Origin: Bacteroidota bacterium
Lineage (GTDB): Bacteria > Bacteroidota > Bacteroidia > Bacteroidales > F082
DNA: 64,000 nt
Assembly (NCBI GenBank): GCA_016845175.1
Contig: JAERTD010000011.1
Span: 1 to 64,000 of the forward strand
Direction of reading: 5' to 3'
This document shows, in pieces, positions 17,642 to 27,343 of the stretch; the first letter of the stretch is position 1; each line of letters starts with the position of its first letter. Below the pieces are notes generated by a model, which saw only the letters and a program-made list of their open reading frames with translations, searched no databases and was not told the DNA's origin. Made by a program: the position numbers and the translations under genes.

Positions 17642-18712
17642 GTGGATACAACAAAAAGGATATCAGCTTTCGCCAAGCTGGGTGAATGTTTGAGACATTC
17701 TGCTAAAGGTGAAACAGCTCCAGCAGATTTGAATTCAGAACAAAGCAAGGCTTATGAATCATTGCAAGACTTGATACCTGGACTTGCACGTCAGAATGCC
17801 TGGTTTACAGAAAAAAATGTGCTCCATATGATCCTCGCATTAGGACAAAGTCTTCAGGAGGAGGAGATTATCAATTGGTTAAATAATTACCCACAACTAC
17901 AATCGAAGAAATCTGAACCTCGAACAATAGCTGTTATAATGGCTGGTAATGTACCTGCTGTTGGTTTCCATGATTTCTGCTCAGTATTGATAAGTGGCCA
18001 TAAATTACTGGCCAAGCTTTCTTCTGATGATGACCAATTGATCCCTGCCATCGCTCATCTTCTTGTAGCCATTGAACCTGGTTTCAAAAACCATATAACA
18101 TTTACAACGGATAAACTAAGTGCTTTTGATGCCGTTATTGCCACCGGAAGTAATAATAGCTCTCGCTATTTTGATTACTATTTCTCTAAATACCCACATA
18201 TAATAAGGAAAAACAGAAATGGTGTTGCCCTCTTAAGTGGCAATGAATCAAAGGCTGAATTATCTCATTTGGCTGAGGATATCTTTATGTACTTTGGTCT
18301 GGGTTGCCGAAATATTTCCAAAATATATTTACCCGCCAATTACACCATTAGTGACTTGCTGGATGTGTTAAGTGAGCATGTTTACCTAAATGAGAACAGT
18401 AAGTATTTTAACAACTATGAATACAACAAAGCCATCTTTCTTGTGAATGGCAGGCCACATTTTGATGCAGGTAATCTCCTGCTCGTTGAAGATGCATCAT
18501 TGGCTTCACCTGTGAGCACTTTGCATTTTGAATACTATACCGATCCAAAGGAGCTTAGTAAAGGTATCGAGGCTCAGCAAGATGAAATCCAGTGTGTTGT
18601 AGGAGATTCGGCGCTCTATACTGGAGCCATTCCATTTGGTAAAAGTCAACAGCCAGCCTTGACTGATTATGCTGATGGCGTGGATACTCTTAACTTTTTA
18701 CTTGCTTTATAA
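17642..18712 (+). CDS. Acyl-CoA reductase (LuxC-like)
   Basis: Member of the acyl-CoA reductase/aldehyde-dehydrogenase-related family that reduces acyl-CoA or acyl-protein thioesters to aldehydes with NADPH. 356 residues from the GTG at 17642. The frame extends up to 17555, but the extra 29 residues are not family-like and lie above a promoter element. Seen are the Rossmann stretch TIAVIMAGNVPAVGFHDF and, near residue 215, the GLGCRNISKIYLP motif with the expected nucleophilic Cys. Divergent from serC and not in an obvious operon. The natural acyl substrate is unknown; no lux genes are present. Confidence 0.88.
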   Translation: MDTTKRISAFAKLGECLRHSAKGETAPADLNSEQSKAYESLQDLIPGLARQNAWFTEKNVLHMILALGQSLQEEEIINWLNNYPQLQSKKSEPRTIAVIMAGNVPAVGFHDFCSVLISGHKLLAKLSSDDDQLIPAIAHLLVAIEPGFKNHITFTTDKLSAFDAVIATGSNNSSRYFDYYFSKYPHIIRKNRNGVALLSGNESKAELSHLAEDIFMYFGLGCRNISKIYLPANYTISDLLDVLSEHVYLNENSKYFNNYEYNKAIFLVNGRPHFDAGNLLLVEDASLASPVSTLHFEYYTDPKELSKGIEAQQDEIQCVVGDSALYTGAIPFGKSQQPALTDYADGVDTLNFLLAL

Positions 18713-18809
18713 TGGCTACCTCGAAGTCCTCAAAGCAAAAGCTTTGTCTTCAATTAGTTGTCAGTAAAATTATTAACAGAGGTAGGTTAAAATAAAATAT
18801 TGTAAAAAG

Positions 18810-18841
18810 TTTGTTTATTATTCAGAAACATAATATTTTTG
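18810..18841 (+). promoter_or_regulatory. rpmE2 promoter
   Basis: TTTG at 18810-18813 and TATTTTTG at 18834-18841 with a 20-base spacer fit the Bacteroidota -33/-7 pattern. Predicted start near 18848 gives a leader of about 110 bases. Confidence 0.7.
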
Positions 18842-18943
18842 CAGCCCCTAAAAAGAAGGTAGGAAATCAATTGAAAGAAACCATTTATTTGGGCTGGTTT
18901 TAAGAGAGTGTCCGGCTCGGGTAAACAAAGGGAACAACCTTTG
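18842..18943 (+). ncRNA. Structured 5' leader of rpmE2, candidate L31 ribosomal-protein leader
   Basis: The long leader holds two paired regions: CAGCCC (18842-18847) with GGGCTG (18891-18896), and a perfect 6-bp hairpin CAAAGG/CCTTTG around GAACAA (18926-18943). Ribosomal-protein leaders for L31 are known in several phyla including Bacteroidia, so autoregulation by L31 is plausible. If transcription starts near 18848, the first arm of the outer stem would be partly upstream, so the exact start matters. Confidence 0.4.
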
Positions 18944-18960
18944 AAAAGAAAATTAGAAGC

Positions 18961-19224
18961 ATGAAAAAAGATATTCATCCAAAGAATTACAGATTTGTAG
19001 TGTTTAAAGACATGTCAAATGACTATGCATTTATCACAAAGTCAACTGTAGACACCAAGGAAACTATTGAATGGGAAGACGGAAAAGAGTACCCACTTGT
19101 AAAACTTGAAATTTCACACAAATCTCATCCATTCTTCACTGGTAAGATGAAACTGGTTGATACCGCAGGTCGTGTTGATAAATTTAAGAACAGATACAAA
19201 AAGCATTACGATAAGAAAAGCTAA
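18961..19224 (+). CDS. rpmE2: 50S ribosomal protein L31, type B (zinc-free)
   Basis: Large-subunit protein at the subunit bridge. 87 residues with the type-B features: N-terminal [15 protein letters not shown], the SHPFFTGK motif and RVDKFKNRY near the C-terminus. The CxxC zinc motif of type A is absent, so it does not store zinc. A single-gene unit between its own promoter and a terminator. Confidence 0.97.
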   Translation: MKKDIHPKNYRFVVFKDMSNDYAFITKSTVDTKETIEWEDGKEYPLVKLEISHKSHPFFTGKMKLVDTAGRVDKFKNRYKKHYDKKS

Positions 19225-19244
19225 TGCAATAAACTTCTATATGG

Positions 19245-19271
19245 AACCCCTGTTAACGCAGGGGTTTTTTT
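19245..19271 (+). terminator. Terminator after rpmE2
   Basis: AACCCCTG pairs with CAGGGGTT around a TTAACG loop and is followed by a run of Ts, 20 bases after the rpmE2 stop. Confidence 0.9.
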
Positions 19272-19310
19272 ATGCATATTTGTAAGGTAAATTAGTCATT
19301 TATCACAGTT

Positions 19311-19318
19311 TAAGTTTG
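19311..19318 (+). promoter_or_regulatory. -7 element before the GlmU-like gene
   Basis: TAAGTTTG fits TAnnTTTG and lies 22 bases before the ATG. No -33 at the right distance was found. Confidence 0.4.
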
Positions 19319-19340
19319 ATGCCCCTGCAATTATAAACCT

Positions 19341-20519
19341 ATGAACTATATTTTATTTGATGGCGATCGCCGGGAGAACTTGCTACCCTTTACGTTTACC
19401 CGACCGGTGGCTGATATCAGGGTGGGAATCCTTAGCATAAGAGAGAAATGGGAACATTGGTTGAAGACCAAAACCTCTATTTTGACCCAGGACTATCTGA
19501 GTGTTAAGTTTCCGTTACATATTGAAAAAGAGAACACATTGATCTGCGCATCATTCCTGCCTGATGAAGATCTTGTAAGACGAATAAACAACCTGCAGCT
19601 AGGCGAGGCCTTAAGCTATGATAACCGATTAGTAGCAATAAGGCTGTCAGATGATGAAGTTAGTACATTCAATGAGTCTCAACCTTATCATGGAACAGAA
19701 TTAAAGACAATTGAAGAAATTGCAAATACCTGGGATATTTTTTCAAAGAACGGAGAGGCTATTCGCTCGGATTTTGAACGATTGACCTCCGGAAGGATAT
19801 CTACGACTTTAAGTGAAACCAATTTTATAAGGGGTAAGGCTCAAAATATTTTCATTGAACCAGGTGCCGTTGTTGAATATGCCTATTTAAATACAGAAAG
19901 TGGGCCCATCTACATTGATAAGGACGCGGAGATTATGGAAGGCGCTAAAATCCGAGGCCCTTTTTCACTCGGCAAACATGCAGTAGTAAAAATGGATGCC
20001 AAAATATATAAGGATACAACTGTTGGACCCTGGTGTAAAGTAGGTGGCGAAATAAGCAATGCAGTCTTCTTCGGTTATGCAAACAAGGGCCACGATGGCT
20101 ATCTTGGAAATGCAGTAATTGGAGAGTGGTGTAACCTGGGCGCCGATACCAATAATTCAAATCTAAAAAACACCTATGACATAGTTAAACTGTGGGATTA
20201 TCAGGCAAAACGTTTTGTTTCTACAGGTTTGCAGTTCTGCGGACTTATGCTTGGAGATCACTCTAAATCAGGCATTAACTCCATGTTTAACACCGGAACT
20301 GTTGTTGGCGTATCCTGTAATTTGTTTGGTTCCGGATTCCAAAGAAATTATGTGTCTTCCTTCTCTTGGGGTGGGGCTCATGGCTATAAAGCATTTAACC
20401 TGCAAAAAGCCATTGCTGTTGCTGAGGCTGTTTATAAACGCAGGGGCCTGGTGTTTGATCAGGTTGAACAAGATATTTTTAAGCACATTAGTGAACTGCC
20501 CTCATCCATTGTTAGGTAA
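19341..20519 (+). CDS. GlmU-like putative sugar nucleotidyltransferase with left-handed beta-helix
   Basis: 392 residues. The N-terminal ~150 residues look like a nucleotidyltransferase-like domain (MNYILFDGDRRENLLPFTFT), but the GxGTRM-type nucleotide loop of GlmU is replaced, so transferase activity is doubtful. From about residue 165 hexapeptide repeats form a left-handed beta-helix (GAVVEYAYLNTESGPIYI, MEGAKIRGPF), typical of acyl- or acetyltransferases acting on sugar nucleotides. This architecture is widespread in Bacteroidota as a GlmU family protein. It is followed by lon after 190 bases. Confidence 0.85.
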   Translation: MNYILFDGDRRENLLPFTFTRPVADIRVGILSIREKWEHWLKTKTSILTQDYLSVKFPLHIEKENTLICASFLPDEDLVRRINNLQLGEALSYDNRLVAIRLSDDEVSTFNESQPYHGTELKTIEEIANTWDIFSKNGEAIRSDFERLTSGRISTTLSETNFIRGKAQNIFIEPGAVVEYAYLNTESGPIYIDKDAEIMEGAKIRGPFSLGKHAVVKMDAKIYKDTTVGPWCKVGGEISNAVFFGYANKGHDGYLGNAVIGEWCNLGADTNNSNLKNTYDIVKLWDYQAKRFVSTGLQFCGLMLGDHSKSGINSMFNTGTVVGVSCNLFGSGFQRNYVSSFSWGGAHGYKAFNLQKAIAVAEAVYKRRGLVFDQVEQDIFKHISELPSSIVR

Positions 20520-20709
20520 GAATATTAAAACCAAGCTAGAATTTCGTTTGAAATGGCATGCAAATTGCCTAATGTACAAGCCTTATGTTAAGACAAAGGT
20601 GAGCCTCAGGAGTTTTTGATCTAATGCTCACTGCGTCAAATAAATAGGTCAGATTTACTAAATCTCAGGGAAATGGGATGTGACAATTTGGCTGTAAAGA
20701 ATAGATATT

Positions 20710-23148
20710 ATGAGTAATTATATGGCATTGTCAGATATAATGGATCCGGAAACTGAATTTTTTCCATTGCTTTCTTCAGAGGATGAAGAACTCATGAACG
20801 CAGAAGAAGTTCCCGGAGACCTTCCAATTTTACCCCTTAGAAATACCGTTTTGTTTCCTGGTGTGGTGATACCCATTACCGTTGGTAGAGATAAATCTAT
20901 CAAACTGATTAAAGAATCCTATAAAGGAGATAAAACCATAGGAGTGGTGGCTCAGAAGGATCCTGAGGTTGAGGATCCGGATATTGAGGACCTCCATAAG
21001 GTAGGAACTGTAGCGCGTCTGATTAAGATTTTACAGATGCCCGACGGGAATACCACAGCGATTATACAGGGAAAAAAGAGATTTGAGATCATCGAGGTGA
21101 TCGAAAAAGATCCCTACTTCAAAGCTAAGGTTCAGAGTTACGAGAAAAATGCTCCGGTGCCTGATGGAAAATCATTTGAAGCATTGATCTCATCGGTTAA
21201 GGATATAGCTGTACAAATCGTTGAGAAATCGCCAGCCATCCCTTCGGAAGCTGTATTTGCCATCAATAATATTGAAAGCGCTGTTTTTCTAGTAAACTTT
21301 GTGTCTTCCAATCTGAATGTTGACAATGATGAGAAGCAGCATTTGCTTGAAATGACTGATTTAGATGCCCGTGCCAAACGGGTATTGGAATTATTGTCCA
21401 AAGAACTTCAAATGCTCGATCTTAAATTTGATATCCAGAAGAAGGTCAAGGTTGATATGGATAAACAGCAACGCGATTTCATGCTGAACCAGCAATTGAA
21501 GACCATTCAGGAAGAGCTCGGTGGAGGACCTCATGAAATGGAAATTCGTGAACTGAATGAAAAGGCGGCTAAGAAAAACTGGTCTGATAACATAGCAGAG
21601 ACTTTTAAAAATGAAATGATAAAACTGCAGCGAATGAATCCATCTGCTGCAGAATATTCCATTCAGCTGAATTACCTGGAACTATTTGTGGAACTGCCAT
21701 GGGAGGAGTATACCAAGGATAACCTCGATTTGAACCATGCCCAGCAAGTTCTGGATGAAGACCATTACGGCTTAGTAAAGATCAAAGAAAGGATCATTGA
21801 ATACCTGGCTGTTCTTAAATTAAAGAACAATATGAAAGCTCCAATATTGTGTTTTGTCGGCCCTCCGGGTGTTGGTAAAACCAGTTTGGGTAAATCTATC
21901 GCCCGAGCCCTTGGACGTAAATATATTAGAATGTCTTTGGGTGGGGTCCGTGATGAAGCTGAACTCAGAGGACACCGCAAAACATATATCGGTGCTATGC
22001 CAGGCCGTGTGATCCAGAATCTCAAAAAAGTCAAATCCTCCAATCCGGTATTTATGCTGGATGAAGTGGATAAAGTGAGTGGCAGCAATTTCAATGGTGA
22101 TCCTCAAGCAGCCTTGCTGGAAATACTGGATCCCGAACAAAACAATAGTTTTTACGACAATTATCTTGAAGTTGAATATGATCTCTCAAAGATTATGTTC
22201 ATTGCTACAGCAAATACATTGTCAACTGTACATCCCGCTTTAAGAGATCGTATGGAGATTATCGACTTAAGCGGGTATCTGTTGGAAGAAAAGGTTGAAA
22301 TTGCCAAAAGACACCTCATACCCAAGCAAATAGAAGAGCACGGTGTCAAGAAAAATCAGGTGAAATTTGTAAAATCTGTCCTTGAGAGCATTATTGAAAA
22401 TCATACCCGTGAGGCTGGGGTCAGAACCCTGGAAAAGCAAATTGCAAAAGTGATCAGGAACAGAGCCAAATTCATTGCCATGGAAGAGGATATTCCAGCC
22501 AAAGTTGAATCTGCCGATCTGCAAAAAATCCTTGGACCGCCACGTTTTCAAAAGGATAAAGCCATTACAAATGATGTGGCAGGTGTGGTTACCGGACTGG
22601 CCTGGACGGCAGTAGGAGGGGAGATCCTATTTATTGAAGTAAGCCTGAGTAAAGGCAAGGGATTGCTCAAGCTCACTGGAAACCTTGGTGATGTGATGAA
22701 GGAATCAGCAAGTATTGCTTTTGAATACCTGAAGTCTCATGCTGATCAACTGAATATAGATGCAGCCCTATTTGAAAAATGGAATGTTCATGTACATGTG
22801 CCCGAAGGAGCCACGCCCAAAGACGGACCATCTGCCGGTATTACCATGTTAACTGCTCTTACTTCAGCTTTTACACAGCGTAAAGTCAGGGCGCGCATGG
22901 CCATGACCGGAGAAATTACCCTTAGAGGTAAGGTGCTTCCAGTTGGCGGTATTAAAGAGAAAATCTTAGCGGCTAAAAGAGCGAAAGTTACCGATATCAT
23001 TATTTCGAAGGAAAACGAAAAGGATATCATCGAAATCAATGAGGATTATCTAAGTGGTTTGAATTTTATTTTCGTAGATACGATGATGGAGGTATTGGAG
23101 CATGCTTTGCTGAAAGAGAAAGTTAAGTCTCCCTTGAAACTAGGATAG
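20710..23148 (+). CDS. lon: ATP-dependent endopeptidase La (Lon)
   Basis: Cytosolic quality-control protease. 812 residues with the N-terminal substrate domain starting at about residue 38 ([18 protein letters not shown]), coiled-coil middle, AAA+ module with Walker [10 protein letters not shown] (about 384) and Walker B FMLDEVDK, sensor region, and the C-terminal protease domain with the catalytic Ser in DGPSAG (about 708) and the Lys in VGGIKEK (about 751). Complete and canonical. No clear heat-shock-type operator was seen upstream, and no TAnnTTTG element in the 190-base gap. Confidence 0.98.
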   Translation: MSNYMALSDIMDPETEFFPLLSSEDEELMNAEEVPGDLPILPLRNTVLFPGVVIPITVGRDKSIKLIKESYKGDKTIGVVAQKDPEVEDPDIEDLHKVGTVARLIKILQMPDGNTTAIIQGKKRFEIIEVIEKDPYFKAKVQSYEKNAPVPDGKSFEALISSVKDIAVQIVEKSPAIPSEAVFAINNIESAVFLVNFVSSNLNVDNDEKQHLLEMTDLDARAKRVLELLSKELQMLDLKFDIQKKVKVDMDKQQRDFMLNQQLKTIQEELGGGPHEMEIRELNEKAAKKNWSDNIAETFKNEMIKLQRMNPSAAEYSIQLNYLELFVELPWEEYTKDNLDLNHAQQVLDEDHYGLVKIKERIIEYLAVLKLKNNMKAPILCFVGPPGVGKTSLGKSIARALGRKYIRMSLGGVRDEAELRGHRKTYIGAMPGRVIQNLKKVKSSNPVFMLDEVDKVSGSNFNGDPQAALLEILDPEQNNSFYDNYLEVEYDLSKIMFIATANTLSTVHPALRDRMEIIDLSGYLLEEKVEIAKRHLIPKQIEEHGVKKNQVKFVKSVLESIIENHTREAGVRTLEKQIAKVIRNRAKFIAMEEDIPAKVESADLQKILGPPRFQKDKAITNDVAGVVTGLAWTAVGGEILFIEVSLSKGKGLLKLTGNLGDVMKESASIAFEYLKSHADQLNIDAALFEKWNVHVHVPEGATPKDGPSAGITMLTALTSAFTQRKVRARMAMTGEITLRGKVLPVGGIKEKILAAKRAKVTDIIISKENEKDIIEINEDYLSGLNFIFVDTMMEVLEHALLKEKVKSPLKLG

Positions 23149-23161
23149 AATAGCTCTTAAA

Positions 23162-23500
23162 TTAAGATACGTAATACACCACAATATAGGTGCTTACTGC
23201 AGCGATCTCAAGATAAAGCATCCGTTTAAAAATCTTTTTCTCGAAGTACCAGACGAACTTCCATTGTCTGAAGACAAACCCCCAAAAAAGAAAGAGCATT
23301 TGGTAGGCAGGCATAAAAACTATGATGTAGGAAAGCACATAGTTTAAGGTGGGCATTGTTTCTTTACTAATATCAAATAGATCGAATATGGGTTTCTTCA
23401 CATAAAGGGAAGTGCTTCCCGCCAGCGAAAACACAATGAGAACAGCAATAACATCCCAGGTAGTATGCAAATGCCAGCGTTGCTTTAATTTTTCTATCAT
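23162..23500 (-). CDS. Small membrane protein, DUF6787-like
   Basis: 112 residues with three predicted membrane helices (about 17-35, 52-75, 92-111). The N-terminus IEKLKQRWHLHTTWDVIAVL followed by VFSLAGSTSLYV resembles the DUF6787 family found in Bacteroidota. The function is unknown. Convergent with lon, 13 bases apart, with no terminator between. Confidence 0.75.
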   Translation of the reverse strand: MIEKLKQRWHLHTTWDVIAVLIVFSLAGSTSLYVKKPIFDLFDISKETMPTLNYVLSYIIVFMPAYQMLFLFWGFVFRQWKFVWYFEKKIFKRMLYLEIAAVSTYIVVYYVS

Positions 23501-23630
23501 GCGTTAAAAATAAGCGGCAAATCTAATATTTTTAACTGATAGAAAACTGTAATGCGCTAATGATTGCCGATTTCTTGAGACAATATGCAGACTAGCAAGA
23601 GGTGTCCTTATATTTGAAAATGGCATTCAC

Positions 23631-23661
23631 TTGACCCCCATTGGCTTTCATATTATCTTTG
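23631..23661 (+). promoter_or_regulatory. Promoter of the secreted GEVED/T9SS protein gene
   Basis: TTG at 23631-23633 and TATCTTTG at 23654-23661 with a 20-base spacer. The predicted start near 23668 leaves about 118 bases before the ATG at 23786. Confidence 0.55.
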
Positions 23662-23785
23662 CCGCATCTGTTGGATTTCAAAACCTGATATATTGCATAA
23701 AATCCAATTGCAACTATTCCTGGTCAATATGGCTCCTTGTGGTATATTGATCCGGGAAATTATCAATAAACCAAAAAGCAAAAAA

Positions 23786-26731
23786 ATGAAGAATTTAATG
23801 ACGTACTGCGTGATTAGCATACTGCTGGTCATAAGTACCATGAGTGTCAGTGCTCAAGATAAAATACAACACAAACCCAGTGATTATGGCTTTCTGCCTG
23901 AACCCATTGTGGTTCCAAGTATTGCTCAGCAAATTAAGGACGGAACCTTTGTAGGCGTTAATCCTGAGGAGGAAATCAGAGCCGGTCAGCCCAAGAGAAG
24001 CGGTGCCAATATGACTGTTCCTGGTAAAGGTTTACCAAAAGGTGATGATGCCCTCGTACAGGACCATAACTCCATGATGAAACACTATGGAAGAGAACCT
24101 CTTCTGGTATTTGATGCCCATACCACCAATGTTACCCCGTCTGACCCTACCGGAGCTGCAGGACCAGACCATTTTATAGGTGGTTGGAATATGTCCTTCA
24201 GAATATTTGATAAGGATGGCAACCCGCTGACTAATACAGCATCTCTTAGCACATTGTTTCCAGGAAACAATTTGGGTGACCCCATTATACTTTACGATGT
24301 AGCTGCTGACAGATTTATTATTACAGAATTTGATAACAATCCAAATGGGTTTAATGTAGCCGTTTGTCAGGGACCAGACCCTGTAAATGACGGATGGTAT
24401 ATTTACACCAGTGGGTTCAATACAGGTCAGTTTCCTGACTATACTAAATTCTCTATTTGGTCGGATGCTTACTATGTGACAGCAAACATCAATGCCACCA
24501 ATAAAGTTTTTGCCATTGAGCGGAATGAAATGCTGTTGGGAAATACCTCTCAGTTTGTTAGTTTTCCATTACCAGGTATATCTACATCCGGCTTCTATTC
24601 TCCACAGTTTTTCAGTGTAACTGATGGTGAATTACCCCCGGATGGCAATGCCACTGTTGTCTACCTCCAGGATGATGCCTGGGGAGGTGTAAGCACGGAC
24701 CATTTAAAATTATGGACGGTCGATGTGGATTGGAGCAATACTTCCAACTCTACCATTTCTTCTCCGGAGGAAATAACTACAACACCATTTATATCCGTAT
24801 TTGATGGTGGATCCTTTTCAAATGTACCCCAACCTGGGGGACCCGACCAGGATGTATTGCAAGCTACCATCATGAATCAGGCACAATACAGAAGATTCAC
24901 TGCCCATAATTCTGCAGTATTTAATTTTGTGGTTGATACCGATGGCTCAGGTGCTGAAATGGCAGGGATTCGCTGGTATGAACTCAGACAAGATAATGAC
25001 GGTGATCCATGGACCATTTATCAGGAAGGTACCTATACCTCTCCCTATAATAATAAACATGCCTTCTCAGGAAGTATGGCCATGGATGGACAAGGAAATA
25101 TTGGTATGGGCTATACCACCTGTAGTTCTTCCGAAAAAATCGCCATTTATTATACCGGAAGATTTGCCTCGGATTCTTTGGGACATATGACGGTAGACGA
25201 GACGCTAATTGCGCAAAGCACACATAATAACAATTCCAATCGTTTGGCTGATTACGTACACCTGACAGTTGACCCGGCTTCTGACAATACCTTTTGGCAT
25301 ATAGCCGAGTACTTTAAAAATGGAACCCGAACCGATGTGGTTGGTGTATTCCAGATTTCAGTTGATATTCTTCAGGATATTGGATTGCAGGGTATCAATT
25401 CACCAACTTCCGGAACCTTGTCAGATGAAGAAGAAGTAACCATTACGGTTTATAATTATGGATTGGATACTTTAACTGATATCCCCGTAAATTATCATGT
25501 GGATGGCGGAACTCTGGTGAGTGAGGTGATTACCGACTCACTGGCCAGCGGCGAATCCATGCAGTATACCTTTACTCAAACAGCTAACCTGGGAGTGTTG
25601 GGACAGACCTACGAGATTACTGCTTACTCAAGCATGCACACAGACGAGAACCTGATGAATGATACCGTAACCAAAACTGTGCAGCACATACCTGCAACAG
25701 ATATCGGGATCAGCAGTATAGTAACTCCAGTTTCAGGTACAGGATTAAGCGATGAAGAAGAAATTAAAGTAGTGATCTCGAATTTTGGTGCAGACTCTCA
25801 AACTGATTTTGATGTGACCTTTGATCTGGATGACTATACACATACAGAACAGGTGGCAGGCCCACTGGTATACCCATGGTCTCTTGCCTATACTTTTGAA
25901 GAAACTGTTAATTTATCAGCCCTTGGGGATTACAATTTGTCAGTATATACGTCACTTGAGAATGATTTTGATTTGAGTAATGATACCACGGCTGCCATAA
26001 TTGAAAACAGTCTTTGCCAACCACTGTCCAACTGTGAAGATGGACACGGGTTTTATTTGTTACAACTGGGGACCATTGATAATACGAGTGATTGTTCAGC
26101 TGCTGGTTATGGTGATTATACCGACCAAATTACTGAACTTGAAAACAACAGTACCAATGAACTTACCATAACCACCCATCATGGAGACCAATATGTATCA
26201 GTATGGATAGATTATAACGACAATTTTGTATTTGAGCCAGAGGAATTGGTGATTGATAATCATATAGTGGCTGCCGGATCAGGCCCGGGAGTATATACTG
26301 AAAAAATTGAACTTCTTATTCCGGATGGCGTAATGCTGGGTCAACATATTATGCGTGTAAAATCCAATTGGAATGAGTTGGTGCCACTTGATGCCTGTGA
26401 AGGAACAACCTATGGCGAAACTGAAGACTATACAGTTGATCTGGTACTCCATTTAGGTGTTAACCAAATGCCCTTACAAGATGCAGATCTGATTGTGAGG
26501 ACCTTTGCCAACAATCAGTTCCAGATCATCCTTGAGTCCTTAGAGGTAACAGAAACGCTTACCATTAATTTACACAATGTACTGGGCCAGAAATTGGTTG
26601 AGAACAGGGTGGAAAAAAGCAATGGAAGATATATTTACGACCTGGATATGTCCTATGCAAAACCAGGAGCCTATATTGTAAGATTTGGGAATGCCAAATA
26701 CGGTAAAGTAAAACGTATAATGGTACAGTAA
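23786..26731 (+). CDS. Secreted multidomain protein with CARDB-like repeats, GEVED domain and T9SS sorting domain
   Basis: 981 residues from the ATG at 23786, where a proper signal peptide begins and ends at SVSAQ (residue 24); the frame extends 31 residues upstream without signal character. Residues about 100-560 form a large conserved region without a recognised catalytic motif (FDAHTTNVTPSDPTGAAGPDH, repeated Asp-rich turns). Two CARDB-like Ig repeats follow (about 565-670 and 675-770, both with LSDEEE), then a GEVED domain with WIDYNDNFVFEP and YGETEDYTVDL, and a type A T9SS C-terminal domain (about 905-981, ending KRIMVQ). Predicted to be exported by T9SS to the cell surface or medium. 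The enzymatic role is unknown. Confidence 0.85.
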   Translation: MKNLMTYCVISILLVISTMSVSAQDKIQHKPSDYGFLPEPIVVPSIAQQIKDGTFVGVNPEEEIRAGQPKRSGANMTVPGKGLPKGDDALVQDHNSMMKHYGREPLLVFDAHTTNVTPSDPTGAAGPDHFIGGWNMSFRIFDKDGNPLTNTASLSTLFPGNNLGDPIILYDVAADRFIITEFDNNPNGFNVAVCQGPDPVNDGWYIYTSGFNTGQFPDYTKFSIWSDAYYVTANINATNKVFAIERNEMLLGNTSQFVSFPLPGISTSGFYSPQFFSVTDGELPPDGNATVVYLQDDAWGGVSTDHLKLWTVDVDWSNTSNSTISSPEEITTTPFISVFDGGSFSNVPQPGGPDQDVLQATIMNQAQYRRFTAHNSAVFNFVVDTDGSGAEMAGIRWYELRQDNDGDPWTIYQEGTYTSPYNNKHAFSGSMAMDGQGNIGMGYTTCSSSEKIAIYYTGRFASDSLGHMTVDETLIAQSTHNNNSNRLADYVHLTVDPASDNTFWHIAEYFKNGTRTDVVGVFQISVDILQDIGLQGINSPTSGTLSDEEEVTITVYNYGLDTLTDIPVNYHVDGGTLVSEVITDSLASGESMQYTFTQTANLGVLGQTYEITAYSSMHTDENLMNDTVTKTVQHIPATDIGISSIVTPVSGTGLSDEEEIKVVISNFGADSQTDFDVTFDLDDYTHTEQVAGPLVYPWSLAYTFEETVNLSALGDYNLSVYTSLENDFDLSNDTTAAIIENSLCQPLSNCEDGHGFYLLQLGTIDNTSDCSAAGYGDYTDQITELENNSTNELTITTHHGDQYVSVWIDYNDNFVFEPEELVIDNHIVAAGSGPGVYTEKIELLIPDGVMLGQHIMRVKSNWNELVPLDACEGTTYGETEDYTVDLVLHLGVNQMPLQDADLIVRTFANNQFQIILESLEVTETLTINLHNVLGQKLVENRVEKSNGRYIYDLDMSYAKPGAYIVRFGNAKYGKVKRIMVQ

Positions 26732-26737
26732 GAATAC

Positions 26738-26770
26738 AGTGATCGGATGACTTGTAGTCATCCGGTCACT
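26738..26770. terminator. Bidirectional hairpin between two convergent genes
   Basis: AGTGA-T-CGGATGAC pairs with GTCATCCG-G-TCACT around TTGTA: 13 pairs and one mismatch in the 44-base gap. No long T run follows on either strand, so it may act as a weak terminator or mRNA 3' end stabiliser for both genes. Confidence 0.6.
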
Positions 26771-26775
26771 CATTT

Positions 26776-27276
26776 CTAATTGTAAGTACCACTATCAGGC
26801 TTGTAAATGACCCATTTGTTATTGAATGCCAGTTCGTTAGATTTGAATTTCTTGGCATTTGCTCCATGTGCTACTACTCGAAAGGTCTTAAATGGGATTT
26901 TCACGCTCATCAGCTCATCTTTAAAATCATTGAAAGGGCAGGATAGTACTTGATGCTGGGCTACCTCTAGATTAAATTCTGAAAGTGCGGGTGAGAACAT
27001 TTGTTTTACCGGAAGACTGTGCATCTGTCGGTCTTGCATAATCAATTCCACTTTAATATCATTAATGTGGATGGATTGCCGCCCATATATTTCGATCTGG
27101 ATGTGACTGGTTTTGTTTTTTTCCTTCCGCACCAAAACCTTTAGCATGACCTCGGGATAGATCTGTTGAGACAACAGATGTGGCCTGGCATGGGCATGGC
27201 GGATTTTATAAACGGCAAAAACCAAAAGGCCAATCACAATAAGTATCAGGTAGGTGAGTGCATTTTCCATAGACAT
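26776..27276 (-). CDS. Hypothetical membrane-anchored protein
   Basis: 166 residues with one N-terminal membrane helix (about 7-23, LTYLILIVIGLLVFAVYKI), then a basic stretch and a beta-rich domain of about 120 residues without a family I recognise. The first ATG (27276) and one two codons in (27270) are both possible starts. It lies 67 bases downstream of the BamA-like barrel gene on the same strand. The function is unknown; topology suggests a soluble domain next to the inner membrane. Confidence 0.7.
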   Translation of the reverse strand: MSMENALTYLILIVIGLLVFAVYKIRHAHARPHLLSQQIYPEVMLKVLVRKEKNKTSHIQIEIYGRQSIHINDIKVELIMQDRQMHSLPVKQMFSPALSEFNLEVAQHQVLSCPFNDFKDELMSVKIPFKTFRVVAHGANAKKFKSNELAFNNKWVIYKPDSGTYN

Positions 27277-27343
27277 ACAAAATTACAAATTCAAGCGTCA
27301 TGGATGAACTTAAGTTTTTGGTAAAGATGTTGGAGACTTACTG

